A DNA stretch of 64,000 nucleotides from Cyclaneusma minus. Its lineage: Eukaryota; Ascomycota; Leotiomycetes; Marthamycetales; Marthamycetaceae. Below the pieces are notes generated by a model. That model did not search any database. It saw nothing but the letters and a program-made list of their open reading frames with translations, and was not told the origin of the DNA. Below, in pieces: positions 43,694-55,246 of the stretch (position 1 is its first letter; each line of letters starts with the position of its first letter). Made by a program: the position numbers and the translations under genes. The stretch is taken from positions 992,001-1,056,000 of the forward strand of contig JAKZHN010000003.1 in assembly GCA_037179335.1 (NCBI GenBank). The letters run 5' to 3'.

Positions 43694-45331
43694 CTACTTC
43701 TTGTCGCCGAACTTCTGATGAATGGCTCTGATCTGTTCTTCCACGTTCAGGTTTTGCATCTGCGCCAGTCGCACTGCGTCCTTGCTCTCTGGATTACCGT
43801 CGTAGCTCGTAGCAGCTTTCTTCCTCCTTGCTGCTTCTTCCTCGGTAATAGGCTGGCCCGTAACACCATCAAAAAGATCGGTCCTCTGGCTCGCGAAGCG
43901 TTTGAGATTGTTCGCAACGTCACTGGTTGAAAGATTGGTGGTCGAGTCCCGTGACTCGGCTTTGGCTTTCTGTTCTTTCCATCGGGGGTCAAGCATCTCA
44001 ACTATTGGTTGTTAGCACAAAACATATTCACTTCTTCAATGATTGTGGGGTTTCTTACTTCTCGTATGTTGGTCAAACTCGTTCAGGGGAATTTGCTGTT
44101 TGCAGTTCGGGCACAACGCCATTTGTGTGCCCTGTCTACTGGCAGCTTTTGCTGCTGCACGGGGCACGTAATTTTCTTTGATCTTCATCGGGAGCACCCC
44201 AGCCTTTGCATCGGCTTGAGCCTGTTGCGCTCTTGCACGCGCTTCAGAGCGCTCGCGAATACGCTGTTCTTCCTCATCTTCTTCAGCTTGTCTGTTATGC
44301 CTACCATTCCATCCAGAGTCTTGAGGTGGCTGCGGTGAAGGCATCGGTGGAGGGGCCATAGCAGACTGTTGTGGTTGCGGGGGGTATCGGTTGTACGAGG
44401 AATATTGGCTATCGTCTTCTGTTGGCATTGCCTCCTCAATGCGAAGATTCGAATTAATGGACATCATGGCTTTCTGGTCTAGCGACGCATACTGAAGTTC
44501 AGACAATGACGTGGGAGGCGGGAGGTTGGCTTGGTCATCTGCTTCAGTGAAGACGATGGTCTCGACCACCTCGAAGTCGTGCCAGTCAATGGAGGCATAC
44601 TGCAGCTTCTCTTTCTCGGCCTCCTCCTCCTTCTTCTGCTTTTGTTGGTCCTGGTATTTGAACCATTCAGCGCGCTGCTTTGCGCGATCCAGCACGTGGT
44701 ATTTGTCCTTGACGTTGAGCTCGAGCTCCCGGAGTCGTTCCTGCTGCAGTCTTCCCCCTTCACCGTCGATGCCACCAGCTCTCAGAAGCGAAGTGTACTG
44801 GTCGACGAGTCGTTGAAAGAAGTTGTGTAAGCTGTGGTTCGGTCGGAGGAAATCGAACTGGTAGTTGCCCGTCTCTCGCTGGACCAGCGTGGTCATAAAC
44901 TGGCGGCCGTTCTTGGCAACAAATAAAGCCGTCAGTCGCACGATCTCCAGGTCCTTCGCGCTGATGTTCGGCATTCGCGCGGAGAAGTGGAATTCGGGCG
45001 GCTCGGGGGGTCCCTGCGGTTTGGCGTCCTCTGTCGCAATCTCCCCTGCGCGGCCAGCAGCAACGACATTGCCGCGCCCTTCCTTGATCTCGCTGACGCG
45101 CCATAGGTAGTAGGCGTTGTAGGCATCGTTGGCGCTGAGGAAGGAGAACTTGGGGTTGTGCTTCTCCTTCTCCCGAATGCGGTCTTCGAAAACTACGCCA
45201 TTGCGAGCTACGTAGCCAGCAGTCTTCTCGAGGATTATTTTGATTTCCTTCGGCGGGAGAATAATTCCTGCCGGGGTTTTGATCTCGTCGAGCACGGCAG
45301 TGATATTGCCATTCGTCGCGGCTGGGGCCAT
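43694..45331 (-). CDS. PRP21: Splicing factor 3A subunit 1 (SF3a120 / Prp21)
   Basis: SF3A1 is part of the SF3a complex of U2 snRNP. Two exons (45331-44059 and 44001-43694; 57-nt intron) give 526 residues, close to other filamentous fungi. SURP domain 1 is at about 30-80 (IILEKTAGYVARNGVVFEDR, PKFSFLSANDAYNAYY). SURP domain 2 is at about 125-180 (LTALFVAKNGRQFMTTL, FDFLRPNHSLHNFFQRLVDQ). The SF3a60-binding charged helix follows. The splice creates DQHTRIEMLDPRWKEQ, the most conserved part of SF3A1, preceded by a CPNC zinc-finger-like element. The C-terminal ubiquitin-like domain of animal SF3A1 is absent. The ATG at 45331 is preferred over upstream in-frame codons. Confidence 0.95.
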
Positions 45332-45951
45332 GGTGCGGTGGAGATGGCGCGGGTTGATGCTGGAGGAGTTGTGCAGAGGGCGAGTCCAGAGTTGAGGTCT
45401 GAGGATCGTCAAGGATACGCTAGTACTATTACGCCGATATTCAGTGGGCCCCTGTCAAATAGCGAAAGACTAAAGCCGGGTGCTAAAACATATTAATATA
45501 ACACACGCTGAGCTTTCTCCAGTTTTATCAATAAGAAACAGGTATTCTCAATAATCAGAAAGATTCCCGGGAACTGCTAATAACCAGAAATAATTTCCTT
45601 TTTTTCGACACATATTTTTAGAAACTTGGAGCTTGAACAACAAGCTATATAGGCGCAAGCTAACATTGAGTGACGGCCCGCCAGACATGACTTAGCGCAC
45701 GTCCGTCAACCAGGGGTCCCGCCTGCCACGCAGCCTTGCGTGGGTAACGGTTAAGCAGAGTGTCCTCAATCGTAACCCTCCCTAATCTTTGACATCTGTC
45801 AACTTGAATTTTGTGCGCCGCAACTCTTCCCACCTTTTTTCTGCTGTCGCGCATAGGTCGGAGCGCAGATGCTGTGCCCTTGATCTTGCTATCCGCAAGC
45901 TGTCGCTCTTCCTGACTGTGCTCCTGAGCCCAATCTCAGAGCTGACCAGCC
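45332..45951. promoter_or_regulatory. Divergent intergenic region SF3A1 / PMT1
   Basis: The 620 bp hold both promoters. A degenerate 19-bp repeat array lies at 45528-45598. Confidence 0.4.
45528..45598 (+). repeat. Degenerate ~20-bp AT-rich repeat
   Basis: Units are TCAATAAGAAACAGGTATTC (45528-45547), TCAATAATCAGAAAGATTCC and, after a short gap, TAATAACCAGAAATAATTTC. They resemble CTAGTAATTGGAAATATCG in the same orientation. Confidence 0.5.
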
Positions 45952-48900
45952 ATGGCGAAATCAGCTGTCCGATCCTCCGCAAAGGACGGCGCTGCAATCA
46001 ATTTCAAGAAATCGCCCGCCGTCAAATCTGCAAAACATCCCACCGAATACACGTCGGACGGCGTCGACGATTACGATGTCTTCCTCCTCCCCTCCTCCGA
46101 CTACCAGATTATGGGCGTCATGACCGTCCTTGCGGCTGTGATTAGGCTCTTCAGGATCTACCAGCCAAGCAGTGTGGTTTTCGACGAGGTCCAGTATGTT
46201 GCCATTGATGGCTTTTTCTGCATTGCTGAATCTGTCAACTAACCTTTTTCTGCAGCTTCGGTGGTTTTGCCTCGAAATACATCAAGGGCAAATTCTTCAT
46301 GGACGTTCACCCTCCCCTTGCCAAGCTGCTCCTGACCCTTGCTGGCTGGTTGGCCGGCTTCGACGGCGAGTTCGACTTCAAGGACATTGGCAAGGATTAC
46401 CTGGAGCCAGGTGTGCCTTACGTCGCCATGCGAATGCTTCCGGCCATCTGCGGAATCCTCCTGGTCCCTGTTATGTTCTTGACTTTGAAGGCCCTAGGTT
46501 GTCGTACCGTCACAGCTGCTATGGGCGCAGGCTTGATTATTTTCGGTAGGATCTTCAATTTCTTATGCGGCAAGCTGAAGCTAAAGATGAACAGAGAACG
46601 GCCTCTTGACCCAAGCTCGATTGATCCTTCTCGACTCCCCTCTCATGATTATGACGGCTTTCACTGGCTTGGCTTGGCTATCATTCACGAATCAACATGA
46701 ACAAGGACCCTCGAAAGCCTTCGGGCCCGTCTGGTGGTTCTGGCTGGCGATGACAGGCTTGGGTCTGGGTGCAACTGCCAGTGTGAAATGGGTCGGCCTG
46801 TTCACAATTGCTTGGGTTGGTTCTTTGACGTTGGTTCAATTGTGGGTGCTCATAGGGGATACTCACAACATCACACCTGTAAGTTTTCAGGAACCCGAAA
46901 CCGCACACTAAGCTAACTCATTGAAGCGTCTTTTCGCCAAGCATTTCCTGGCTCGAGTGTTCTGCCTGATCATCATTCCTTTGACGTTCTACATCGCCAT
47001 GTTTGGAATCCACTTTCTGTGCTTGGTGAATCCCGGTGATGGAGACGGCTTCATGAGTTCCGAATTTCAAGCAACCCTCAACTCAAAGGCGATGCAAGAC
47101 GTTCCAGCTGACGTCGTGATGGGAAGCCGAGTATCCATCAGGCATCACAACACCCAGGGAGGTTACCTGCACTCGCACAACCTGATGTACCCAACGGGCA
47201 GCAAGCAACAGCAGATCACTCTCTATCCGCACAAGGACGAGAACAATGTCTGGCTGATTGAGAATCAGACGCAACCTCTCGATGTTAACGGCACGCCCAT
47301 CAACGGATCACTGGCTTGGGACAACTTGCCTTCTCCCGAGTTCATCAAGGATGGCGATACCATCAAGTTGTATCACTTGACGACCCATCGCCGTCTCCAT
47401 TCTCACGATGTTCGGCCTCCAGTCACCGAGGCAGACTGGCAAAATGAGGTCTCGGCTTATGGGTACGAGGGCTTCGACGGAGACGCAAACGACTTATTCC
47501 GTGTTGAGATCGTGAAGAAGATGTCAGATGGAGAGGAAGCGAAGAAACACCTGAGGACGATTCAGACCAAATTTAGGCTTGTTCATATTATGACTGGCTG
47601 CGCCCTCTTCTCCCACAAGGTCAAGCTTCCTGAGTGGGCCTCCGAGCAGCAAGAGGTAACCTGTGCAAAACAAGGGACGCTACCCAACAGTATCTGGTAT
47701 GTCGAGTCAAACGAGCATCCATTGCTTGGGGAGGATTCGGAGAAAGTCAATTACAAGAATCCTGGTTTCCTGGGGAAGTTCTGGGAATTGCAGAGGGTCA
47801 TGTGGCAGACAAATGCCGGTTTGGTCGAGTCTCACGCCTGGGACTCACGACCACCATCGTGGCCAATTCTCCAACGTGGAATCAACTTCTGGGGCAAAGA
47901 CAACCGACAGATCTACCTCATTGGAAATCCCATCATCTGGTGGAGCTCGAGCTTGGCCGTGGCGACTTACATCGTCTTCAAAGGCCTAGCTACGCTTCGG
48001 TGGCAGAGGGGTTTCAAGGACTACGAGAACGTTGTCTTCAAACGTGCTGATTATGAAATTGGCACGTCGGTTCTCGGCTGGGCGTTCCACTACTTCCCCT
48101 TCTACCTGATGCAACGTCAGCTCTTCCTTCACCACTACTTCCCCGCTCTTTACTTTGCGATCATTGCCCTTTGTCAAATCTACGATTTCATCACGGCCCG
48201 TATCCCCGGAATCGGGCTTCGTGAGCGGCCCATATTTGGCAAGCTCGGTGCCATGGTCTTCCTTGGCCTGAGTATCGTCGCATTTGGTTTGTACTCTCCA
48301 CTTGCTTACGGCAACCCCTGGACGAAATCGGCCTGCAACAAAGTCAAGCTGTTCGATAAATGGGACTGGGACTGCAATACATTCCATGACAGCGTGAGTA
48401 CTTTACCCTTTCAGCTTGGCCCGCTTCGGCTGAGCGGTCGGTTCCAATGCTGATATTCTTCTAGTATGCCCAATACTCCGCACAGTCCGTTTTGAACGGC
48501 AATGTCCAAAAGACTCAAGGAGTTCTTGCCCCTACCGAAGCAGCGGTACTTGGAGGGGCGCAACAGCCTCAGGTCCAGGGCGAAGCACCACCCATGTCTG
48601 ATGCACCTGCCGAGCAGCCAGTGTTACCACCAGGACAGCAGATTGTATCGAAAGAAGAGAAAGTCGAGTACCGAGATCAGGATGGCAATCTTCTGGACCC
48701 TGAGATGGTGAAGGAGTTGGAGGGGAAGGTCAGCTTTAAGACGCGCTATGAGACACGAACGCGCATGATCGATGCCAACGGTAACGAGATTATTCAGCCA
48801 GAAGATGCTGGCGTCGCGCCGCCACATCCTGACGTAGACAACGTCGACGCGCAGACAGTCCCTGCCGAAGGTGACCAGCAGCAGGACGCTCCGGCTTCCC

Positions 48901-49001
48901 AGGCCGACGTGGAACTTGACGAGGCCAAAGAAGAATCGGTCGAGCAGTTAAATAGCGGGGAGGCCAAGCCCGGCAGCGAAGCGCAAGAGGCTACTTCATG
49001 A
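45952..49001 (+). CDS. PMT1: Dolichyl-phosphate-mannose protein O-mannosyltransferase, PMT1 subfamily
   Basis: Pmt1 transfers mannose from dolichol phosphate to Ser/Thr in the ER lumen, usually as a Pmt1-Pmt2 dimer. Five exons (45952-46193, 46256-46545, 46595-46878, 46927-48393, 48465-49001; introns 62, 49, 48 and 71 nt) give 939 residues. The first luminal loop has the catalytic acid pair D78-E79 in VVFDEVHFGGFASKYIKGKF, with H81 built at the splice. MDVHPPLAKLLLTLAGWLAG, FENGLLTQARLILLDSPL and VKWVGLFT are PMT1-type. The large exon has MIR repeats (SRVSIRHHNTQGGYLHSHN and following) and the last membrane helices. The final exon encodes a cytosolic acidic tail of about 180 residues containing EGKVSFKTRYETRTR. 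Confidence 0.95.
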
Positions 49002-49768
49002 GCATCTTAGCGTTCCGGGTTTGTTGGTGGACGTTGCTGTGTCTTTGCGGCCAGCGTCGACAGTGTACAATAAGTGCAGAGGAATCGGCGTATTTCGCTT
49101 TAGTGTAATTCTATCTATGGTGTTGGGCATCGGAAGGGTGGATTCGGGTCAACGAGGCTAAAAGCACACTGGAGAAATAGAGCATACAAGCTGTGATAAA
49201 TACTGGTGACTGTGATAAATATTAGTAACTGTGATATTTCTAGTAACTGGTAGACATACAGCCGAAAATCGGGAATAGCAGCGAGTAAGTAGAATTCCGA
49301 CATGTGTCAAGTACGAGCTCGCGGCGCCACAAAGCGGCCAAGCGTGAGGTTGCACAGACCATGGAACAAATTGGTGCCCCTGGCGATTACTACACTTTTA
49401 TGGTTAGACCTCCATCCCCGTCGTACCTTTGACATTGTATCCCTCGGTCTACGTCTACGAAGCCAATGTGCTGAAGGCCGTGCAGAGCCTCTTGTCCGCT
49501 CATTATCCCTTCTCACGAAATTCGTCGTTCCACTTCCCATACGCTCCTTGCTCTGCTTCGTCTTCCACCTGCTCGGCCATCCGTGCTTTTAATCTTGCGC
49601 TGTTGAACTCTATCCGACCTTTTAATTCGACTGCCCTTCAATTCTTGCTCTGCGACACAAACCCTTCAATCTACGAGCCACGACAGCTCAGCGCCGACTC
49701 AGCCCCCCCGATCATGAAATACACCCATTCGATTCCTTAGCACCGCGATCCTCCTCTCGGCTGCCGCC
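49002..49768. promoter_or_regulatory. Tandem intergenic region PMT1 / ERF2
   Basis: The 767 bp hold the ERF2 promoter and a long pyrimidine-rich leader with several small upstream ORFs. A 19-bp repeat array lies at 49191-49246. Confidence 0.45.
49191..49246 (+). repeat. 19-bp tandem repeat, three units
   Basis: CTGTGATAAATACTGGTGA (49191-49209), CTGTGATAAATATTAGTAA (49210-49228) and CTGTGATATTTCTAGTAA (49229-49246) are directly adjacent. The phase-shifted reading CTAGTAACTG resembles CTAGTAATTG of the array near 26.8 kb. Confidence 0.8.
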
Positions 49769-51744
49769 ATGGCCTCTCAGAACGAGCCCTCCGCAGATGC
49801 GCAAGCCGACGCAGGCAATGCGCCGAGTATCATATCCTCCCGGATGACAGATATCGCATCGGAAGACGGCGATGACATCCGCCACCCTCTCTCCGCCCAA
49901 GAGACATCCAGGAACGTGCAGCGACGAAGCATGTCGCGGCCGGGAACCAGTACGACCGTTGTGTCCTCGCGGAACCCATGGGCGCCAAGTTCTGCCGCTC
50001 GGAGACCCATTGCCCCTGGTGGCCCTGGAAAAAGAAGCAGCATGACGAATAGTACGGCGGGCTCAGCCGGAGGAAGACCGCCGAGCAGGACCCATGTGCC
50101 GTCTCTGACCTCGCATGCCTTCTTCAAGCCCATGAGTTCCCAGCGACTACAGGCGCAACGTGGGCTTGGAAGACCTCTAACAACGGGTAACGCGGGCCCG
50201 GCCGAGGCTGTTGACGCGCAAGGAGACGGGGATGGCCAGCGACACAGCCTGGGTTCAGATGCAGTAGGAAAGGCCGGTCTTAGCTTGCACAGGGATTACG
50301 AACCAAGCCCCCCTTCGAGAGGCACAGAAACAACGCACCGGGAGATGGCAGACCGCGTGACGGCGAACACTAGCCCAACTGACGGTCAATATACGGCTGG
50401 AAGTTTTACCGATAGCGTAAGACCGCTGCAAAACAACGGTGCAATCGGCTACAAGAACAACCCCTCCACGCCGACGAGGTCATCTCGATCTTTCCGTCAG
50501 GGCTTTCTGCGTCCCGACCGAGGTGATGCAGCTCCTGTGAGCCCGAATAGAAGCTCCCACGGCCGAGAGAAACTATCCTCTGCTGCGTCTAGCCATGATA
50601 TCCGTCCGGAGCTGTCTAAAAAGGAGCCAATGAGGCAGAAAACCGGGAATAATTATCAGTATTTCACCGGCAATACTGTCTTCTGCTGGGGCGGTCGAAT
50701 GCAGAACTCCCGGCAACGACCCCTTAATATTGCAACAGGTCTCATAGTCGTCATTCCTGGCATTCTCTTCTTTGTGTTCTCAGCTCCATGGTACTGGCAT
50801 AATATCTCACCTGCTGTACCCATTATGTTCGCATATGTCTTTTTTGTCACGTTATCTTCGTTCATTCATGCTTCTGTTTCCGATCCAGGGGTAAGTCATA
50901 TTGAGTTTCCTCTCCGGTTAGCCAAAATTGACAAATCCAGATTCTCCCTCGAAATCTCCACCAAATGCCGCCCCCCGATGAGAATGAAGATCCATTGAGA
51001 CTGGCTCCACCAACGAACGACTGGACGATGATCAAATTCGCGGAAACTTCTAAGACGAGTGCAATGGAGGTACCAACCAAGTACTGCAAAACCTGCAACA
51101 TCTGGCGACCGCCTCGAGGACACCATTGCCGAGTGTGCGACAATTGTATCGAGACTCAAGACCATCACTGTGTTTGGCTAAATAACTGCGTTGGGCGTCG
51201 AAATTACCGTTATTTCTTCACCTTCGTCGTTGCAGGTACCATCAACTGCCTGTTCCTGCTGGCTGCTAGCATAGCACAGGTCGTCATCTACTCGCAGCGC
51301 CAAAACATCTCATTCGGAGACTCGATTAACCATTTTCGTGTCCCGTTTGCCTTGTTCATCCTAGGCATCATCATCGCGCCATACCCTGCCGCATTAGCTA
51401 CTTATCACGTGTTTCTGATGAGTCGGGGCGAGACGACTAGAGAATATCTCAACTCTCACAAGTTTCTACCGGAGGACCGCCACCGGCCTTTTACGCAGGC
51501 AAGCTTCTTCAAGAACCTCGTGGCTGTCCTTTGCAGACCGCGACCTCCAACATACCTCAATTTCAAGAAGGAGTTCGAAGAGGGCGACCAGCGCTTTGGC
51601 GAAAGGAGGGGCAAGCGCACTGCTCCTATTGCGCCAGATTGGCAACAGTCTGGGGGTGTAGAACTTCAGAATGTAGCTCGCACCGGTGCTGGCTTTCAGG
51701 GTCCCATGCAGGCTCGCAAGCCCGAAGTTGCCCCTACAGGATGA
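49769..51744 (+). CDS. ERF2: DHHC palmitoyltransferase (Erf2)
   Basis: Erf2 attaches palmitate to Ras-type proteins at the ER/Golgi. Two exons (49769-50890 and 50941-51744; 50-nt intron) give 641 residues. The first 290 residues are disordered and Ser/Pro/Arg-rich. NYQYFTGNTVFCWGGR opens the Erf2 core, followed by two membrane spans. The splice makes DPGILPRNLH, the TTxE-side DPG motif. The Cys-rich domain runs from about 423 to 473 (CKTCNIWRPPRGHHCRVCDN) with the catalytic DHHC at 448-451. Two further spans follow, then a C-terminal region with TREYLNSHKF. The join and all zinc ligands are intact. Whether an Erf4 partner exists cannot be judged here. Confidence 0.95.
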
Positions 51745-54700
51745 AGGGGGCGGCTCGTTCTGGGTTTATTCTGATTTATTTGGAGCAACTCTTTCTGGTG
51801 TCCGCTGGCCCTGTCTGCGCATACATTCCACTTCACTTGTCGGGTAGGCTCGAGTCCAGAGCGAGGGAGGAGGGTTGTCTTTTCCAGCGGCGTAACTGTA
51901 TTTCCCATGCTACGTTGTAATGTTCATTCCCATCGTTGGAAATGAACGATATGGAAGTTGGAGGATACCTATGAAGCGGAATTTGTGCGTTGGGCTAGCC
52001 TATGGGAAAAGCTTGCTCCGAGGCAGCTCTCTTCTGATATTTGATAGACCGAATCATCCCAATTTGTCTGGTAACGACTGTTTGAACAACCTACTGCCCT
52101 TTCCTACTTGTTGAAAATTTCTTGTTATATCTTGTGATTCGGAGTATCGGCCAGTGTGTTAGCACGAAAGAAGTCTGTAGGTGTGGCGTACAGCTTCAGA
52201 GACGCTTCAAGGGGTGACTATAATTGCCTAACAAGTGTGTTCCGGACTTATAGTGGGACCAAGAAAAAACGCTAAGAACTGCCGAGGAAAAGCCAAGGAA
52301 AAAAAGGGACCGATTCGGTAGCTCCTTCGTTGGAAGGCAATCCGGATTGGAGAAATCTTTACCAGTTTATTACTTTTACTGGACAATCCCACACATCTAA
52401 CGACTTTTCCAATTAGGCCATGACACCCATTCGATCTGAAAGTCAACTGAGACAAATACCTAGTATATATACTAACACGCTCACCCAAGTTCCAGCCGCA
52501 GGATCAGGCGAAGCCCACCAAGGGGGCTTTCTCCTGTGCCTCTCTCCCCACGCCTATACACCCCCTTCCTGAAATCAGCGTGCGGCAGTGGTCAGGATGT
52601 ACTGCTGGTTTTCTATCTTCGAGTCATGGGGAGTGTACCTAGGTTGAAGGACATAGAAGACTCTAGAATGTCTTTGTCCCTTACTTACTTGGGATGTCTG
52701 ATGTAACCAGAAGAAGCCATGTGCTTTCAAGAAGAGTATGATTCATTTAAAGAGAGCTTCTTCCAGAGAAGAGCTTTCCTCTGCGAAACTCAATTACTTC
52801 TCCTCGGTTTCTTTTGGTTGTGAGAATCGAGATTCCCGAATCCTTTGGAATACTCTCAAGTCTCAACCCTTAAGTATATTCTTAATCGGAACCGAGGATA
52901 TTTCTGATCTTGGGAACCTGATTATGGGTGATGTTCCTAACTCCTGGTCGATTGGATAATCCTACTAATCGATAAGGGGAGTTCAGACTTTGCTCTTCTA
53001 AAGTTTTAACTGTAACATGGCTTACTCGAGTTACTTCCAATCAATATGAGCAACTTGTAGTCCCGAGATCTTGTTCAGTCTCTAATTTCCGTCTGCTGGC
53101 TGTTGACCCCTGGTAGCCGGGGTCGGTCCTACCCTAAACATGTGACCATCAGCTTGATGGGCCCGTATACCGCCGTTTTCGGCCCACCGACCCACTGTAG
53201 TTATAAAATTGTCAGATACACACGGAACCAAAACTCTTGATGGGTCGCTCGGTACACTCATTGTCGTGTGGGACTGAGTCTTGGACCGACTGGATTGGGA
53301 ACTGCAAGTCCTCCGTCGTTGTTCCGACCCCGCTGAACACACTTCATGTTTGCCACCAAGCCGCCGTACATGTAAACTCTGAAGACAAACTCAGACTCCT
53401 CAAGTTTGCTTTGACTTGATCAGTGATTTGCGATAAAACTTGCTCAAGTGGACTCTTGGGTACCAGCTTTCACACGCCCCAGGGCAGGGGTCCGCACTGA
53501 ATCATCCCCAACTACCTCCATCTGTCGGCCTTGACGATAAGTAGGTTTAGCCTACAGACTTACAGAAAAGTCCGCGTATGGTATCAGATCAAATAACAGT
53601 AGTAACACGGTCGGTTATGTCAGATTTCCTTGAATCAGTTGCAATCGCTGTTTCCACTGTTCCAGTAGCTTCTGATACCATAATAACTCCGGAGTGTTTA
53701 TATCAAGTTGATGATTACAGGTCCCAGACATGGTGTTCTTCGTTTCATTGCCGAATTATATGTGAGACGTAGACCTTGCGTATCTCTAGAATCTTCAGGC
53801 ATCTTCAGATTCCGACAGGTGGTGACGATAGATAAAGATGACAGCTAAGAGGTGGGGAGGAGGGAAAGCAGGGAACTCGAAGGGAAAAGAACATGCCTTT
53901 CGGGATCAAACAGAAGGTGATATTTCACAAAATCTACGTTGTCTTAAATAAGCATTCCATACCATATCTCCACTCTGAAAGATCATGATGCCGAGGAGGA
54001 GTGGTTGGCGAGAGCACAGTCAGGTGATAGTCGAGCACCACCACCATCCCGGAATGACTCTCATCTTGAAAGACGGGGAGGGAGGAGATCAAGATAGTTC
54101 GCAGGGTATTCCAGTCACTATTTATTTCCGCTCTTGGCTATATACAGGTTGTGCAGGATTGTCTGAACCGCGTCCAATAATGAGCAGGTACGTACTCAAG
54201 ACTTTGGACTACATATAATGAAGTAATAACTTCAAACTGACTTGAGTTGCACACCATGGTTTGGGCGAAGGTGAACTATGTTTTGTTGTACTTCTGACAA
54301 TGCTGCTCCCTGCCTCCTTCTGCCAGGCTGAGCAGTGTTACCTGGCTGCCTGTCTGCTTGATCGGTTCACGACTACGCCGTAGTGGATGGAGGCTGCCCT
54401 TGTATGATACCTATGCTTTGAAGCTCAGATGGACATGATATGGACGGGGGATTTGGCCAGGCTCATGATGTTCAGACTCGAATTGACACACGAACTAGGG
54501 GTCGTTCCGCATCTCCGATGCTTTGTTGGTCAGGGGGGGTGAACCGCCCAGACGCTCAATTGAGAGGAGGATAAGAACTAACAAGGCCTCTATCACGGGG
54601 CGACATGTGACTGGCTGGGTCAGTGTGTGAGTGAATCAGAGATGTGGCACCGGCACGAAGGGGGAAAATACTTGGGACCCGTCTTAATATCACAAACGGC

Positions 54701-55246
54701 CAAACCGTTGGAGCAATCCCGAGATTATTGAGAGAAATTGCCTGGTACTTGGAGGAAGCCCGAGTCCTTGGAAGAGATCCATTAATAAGGCGGGCCTCGT
54801 AGTCGACATTCTCGGTTGTCTCCTCGCTGCGACCTGCGGTTAAGGCCATGCGCAAGCTTCCAATCAGGTATATTTGTACAGAGGTAGCGGCGAACGAACT
54901 CTTCTTCCTTCTTTTCCGCCCTTGCGCACTTTCTCCATCCACCTCCTCTCCCACTCTTCAACTCCTCAAGGCCGGCCTGCGCGCCACCTTTCTCTCTTCC
55001 CACCACTTCTTCTCACTCCCGCACCTCCAACATTTCCATTCCACACAAACGGACACTATCGCAGCACCAGGGTCCCCCGTTTCCCCGTCGCCTCTTCAGT
55101 CCATCCAGCGCGCAGCCGCCAGACACGGGTTACACCCTTGGCTCGCTGCACCCCGGCCGATTCTAACTTGCCCGCTCCACATATCCACAACAACACCACC
55201 TCCACCGGACGCGTCGCAACGCATGTTCTCCTTCATTCTCGACACC
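51745..55246. other. Gene-poor 3.5 kb stretch
   Basis: No ORF here has recognisable domains or a convincing exon chain. The ORF-like frames are short and on all strands. Around 52790-52970 there are AT-rich phrases reminiscent of the 19-bp repeat but without a regular period. A small GC hairpin (GACCCC, eight-base loop, GGGGTC) lies near 53103. The last 400 bp are a CT-rich leader of the ASH1 gene. A non-coding RNA or a decayed insertion is possible. Confidence 0.4.

Noticed and set aside
52790..52970. Further copies of the 19-bp repeat
   Set aside because: Phrases such as GGATATTTCTGATCTTGGGA look related, but there is no regular period, so I did not count it as an array.
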